Shown: one piece after another, positions 7,156-7,699 of the stretch
How the letters are laid out: each line of letters starts with the position of its first letter
Position numbering within the stretch: the stretch's first letter is position 1
NCBI GenBank assembly: GCA_002413145.1
Contig: DHWK01000088.1
Location: 24,164 to 31,862 of the forward strand
Length of the DNA stretch: 7,699 nucleotides
DNA from: a bacterium UBP12_UBA5184
Lineage (GTDB): Bacteria; Vulcanimicrobiota; Vulcanimicrobiia; Vulcanimicrobiales; Vulcanimicrobiaceae
Direction: 5' to 3'
Notes under the pieces: generated by a model
Told to the model about the DNA's origin: nothing
What the model saw: the letters and a program-made list of their open reading frames with translations, nothing else
Database searches by the model: none
Position numbers and translations under genes: made by a program

Positions 7156-7235
7156 TGGCGGCGCCGGCGGGCGCAACGCAGCGGACGCGGGCTGCGGCAT
7201 GAGACTCCAAGCGGCGTAGCGTAGGACCGGCGGAG
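7156..7235 (+). other. plsY-efp gap with two GC-rich hairpins and two micro-ORFs
   Basis: The 80-bp gap can form two short stem-loops: GCGCC/GGCGC with a 4-base loop (7161-7174) and CGCAGC/GCTGCG with an 8-base loop (7177-7196). Neither is followed by a T run, so this is not a standard intrinsic terminator. An ATG sharing one base with the plsY stop opens a 15-codon frame (7155-7202). Its TGA overlaps another ATG that opens a 6-codon frame (7199-7219). AGGA at 7223-7226 lies 9 bases before the efp ATG and is its likely ribosome binding site. No minus-10/minus-35 pair is evident. In sequence this GC-rich, chance hairpins and short frames are common, so function is unproven. Confidence 0.4.
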
Positions 7236-7699
7236 ATGATTTCATCGAACGATTTTCGCAACGGCGTCACGATCGTAATCGAGGGCCAGCTCTGGACGGT
7301 CATCGAGTTTTTGCACGTGAAACCGGGCAAGGGCTCGGCCTTCGTGCGCACGCGCCTCAAGAACGTGAAGAGCGGTGCGACCGTCGAGCGCACGTTCCGC
7401 GCCGGCGAAAAACTCGAACGCGCGACCGTCGACAATCGCGAGATGCAGATGCTTTACAACGACGACGACGGCTACCATTTCATGGACAACGAGACCTTCG
7501 AGAACGTCACGCTCCAGCGCGAGTTGATCGGCGGTCCGGCCGACTTCCTCAAGGATGGGATGAAAGTCCAGGTCCAGTTTCACGACGGGATGCCAATCGG
7601 CATCGACCTCGCCGCCCACGTCGAATTACGCATCGAGGAGACGGATCCGGGGTTCAAGGGCGACACCGCCACCGGCACGACGAAGCCGGCGAAGCTCGA
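7236..7699 (+). CDS. efp: Translation elongation factor P, 3' end cut off by window
   Basis: EF-P binds between the P and E sites of the ribosome and relieves stalling at consecutive prolines. The first 154 codons are present of about 185 expected; the frame is still open at the window end. The start ATG gives MISSNDFRNGVTIVIEG, the family's canonical N-terminus. Domain I (about 1-64) carries the loop KPGKGSAFVRTRLKN with K32 at the tip, the residue that is modified in many bacteria. The OB domains follow, with NREMQMLYNDDDGYHFMD (about 68-85), and the third domain includes the signature-like DPGFKGDTATGTTKPAKL near the window end. The PGKGSAFVR form with lysine resembles the Bacillus type rather than the arginine type served by EarP. 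No modification enzyme gene is in view. It follows plsY by 80 bp on the same strand and may be co-transcribed with der and plsY. Confidence 0.96.
   Translation, partial: MISSNDFRNGVTIVIEGQLWTVIEFLHVKPGKGSAFVRTRLKNVKSGATVERTFRAGEKLERATVDNREMQMLYNDDDGYHFMDNETFENVTLQRELIGGPADFLKDGMKVQVQFHDGMPIGIDLAAHVELRIEETDPGFKGDTATGTTKPAKL

Noticed and set aside
7161..7196. Intrinsic terminator after plsY
   Set aside because: Two GC stems are present but no T run follows, so a standard rho-independent terminator is not supported.
1..7699. CRISPR, tRNA or rRNA genes, insertion sequences, phage or defence genes
   Set aside because: No spaced direct repeats, tRNA-like folds, transposase motifs or terminal inverted repeats were seen; nearly all sequence is accounted for by housekeeping genes.

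Overview
This window looks like an ordinary housekeeping stretch of a GC-rich bacterial chromosome. I see no mobile element, CRISPR array, tRNA or rRNA. The gene set (mutS, miaB, der, plsY, efp) is bacterial. A full-length MutS1 argues against most Actinobacteria, which generally lack it. The EF-P has a PGKGSAFVR loop and the first GTPase domain of Der has an NKAE motif; both recall Terrabacteria-type sequences (Firmicutes, Cyanobacteria and relatives). A lineage such as Eremiobacterota would fit the GC content, but this is inference only.

Layout: (1) 1-353, plus strand: the 3' end of a cupin-fold gene. (2) 357-5046, minus strand: a compact three-gene cluster read right to left. It starts with a secreted protein carrying two PEGA domains (5046-4279), followed after 44 bp by miaB (4234-2828), whose stop codon overlaps a TTG start of mutS (2831-357). 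mutS and the cupin gene converge with a 3-bp gap. (3) 5047-5102: a 56-bp divergent intergenic region that contains the ribosome binding sites of both flanking genes. (4) 5103-7699, plus strand: der, then plsY overlapping it by 8 bp, then an 80-bp GC-rich gap with two short hairpins and two overlapping micro-ORFs, then efp, which runs off the window end.

Functionally the minus cluster joins a cell-envelope protein of unknown role to a tRNA-modifying enzyme (MiaB, ms2 group at A37) and DNA mismatch recognition (MutS). The plus cluster joins ribosome assembly (Der), the first acylation step of phospholipid synthesis (PlsY) and translation through polyproline stretches (EF-P). No single pathway links them; tight spacing and overlaps imply co-expression of growth-related genes.

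I found no convincing novel system. The points most worth a second look are the uncharacterised PEGA protein with a C-terminal stalk-like (copper amine oxidase N-terminal-like) domain, sequence departures in Der and PlsY motifs, the plsY-efp gap, and the overlap of mutS with miaB.
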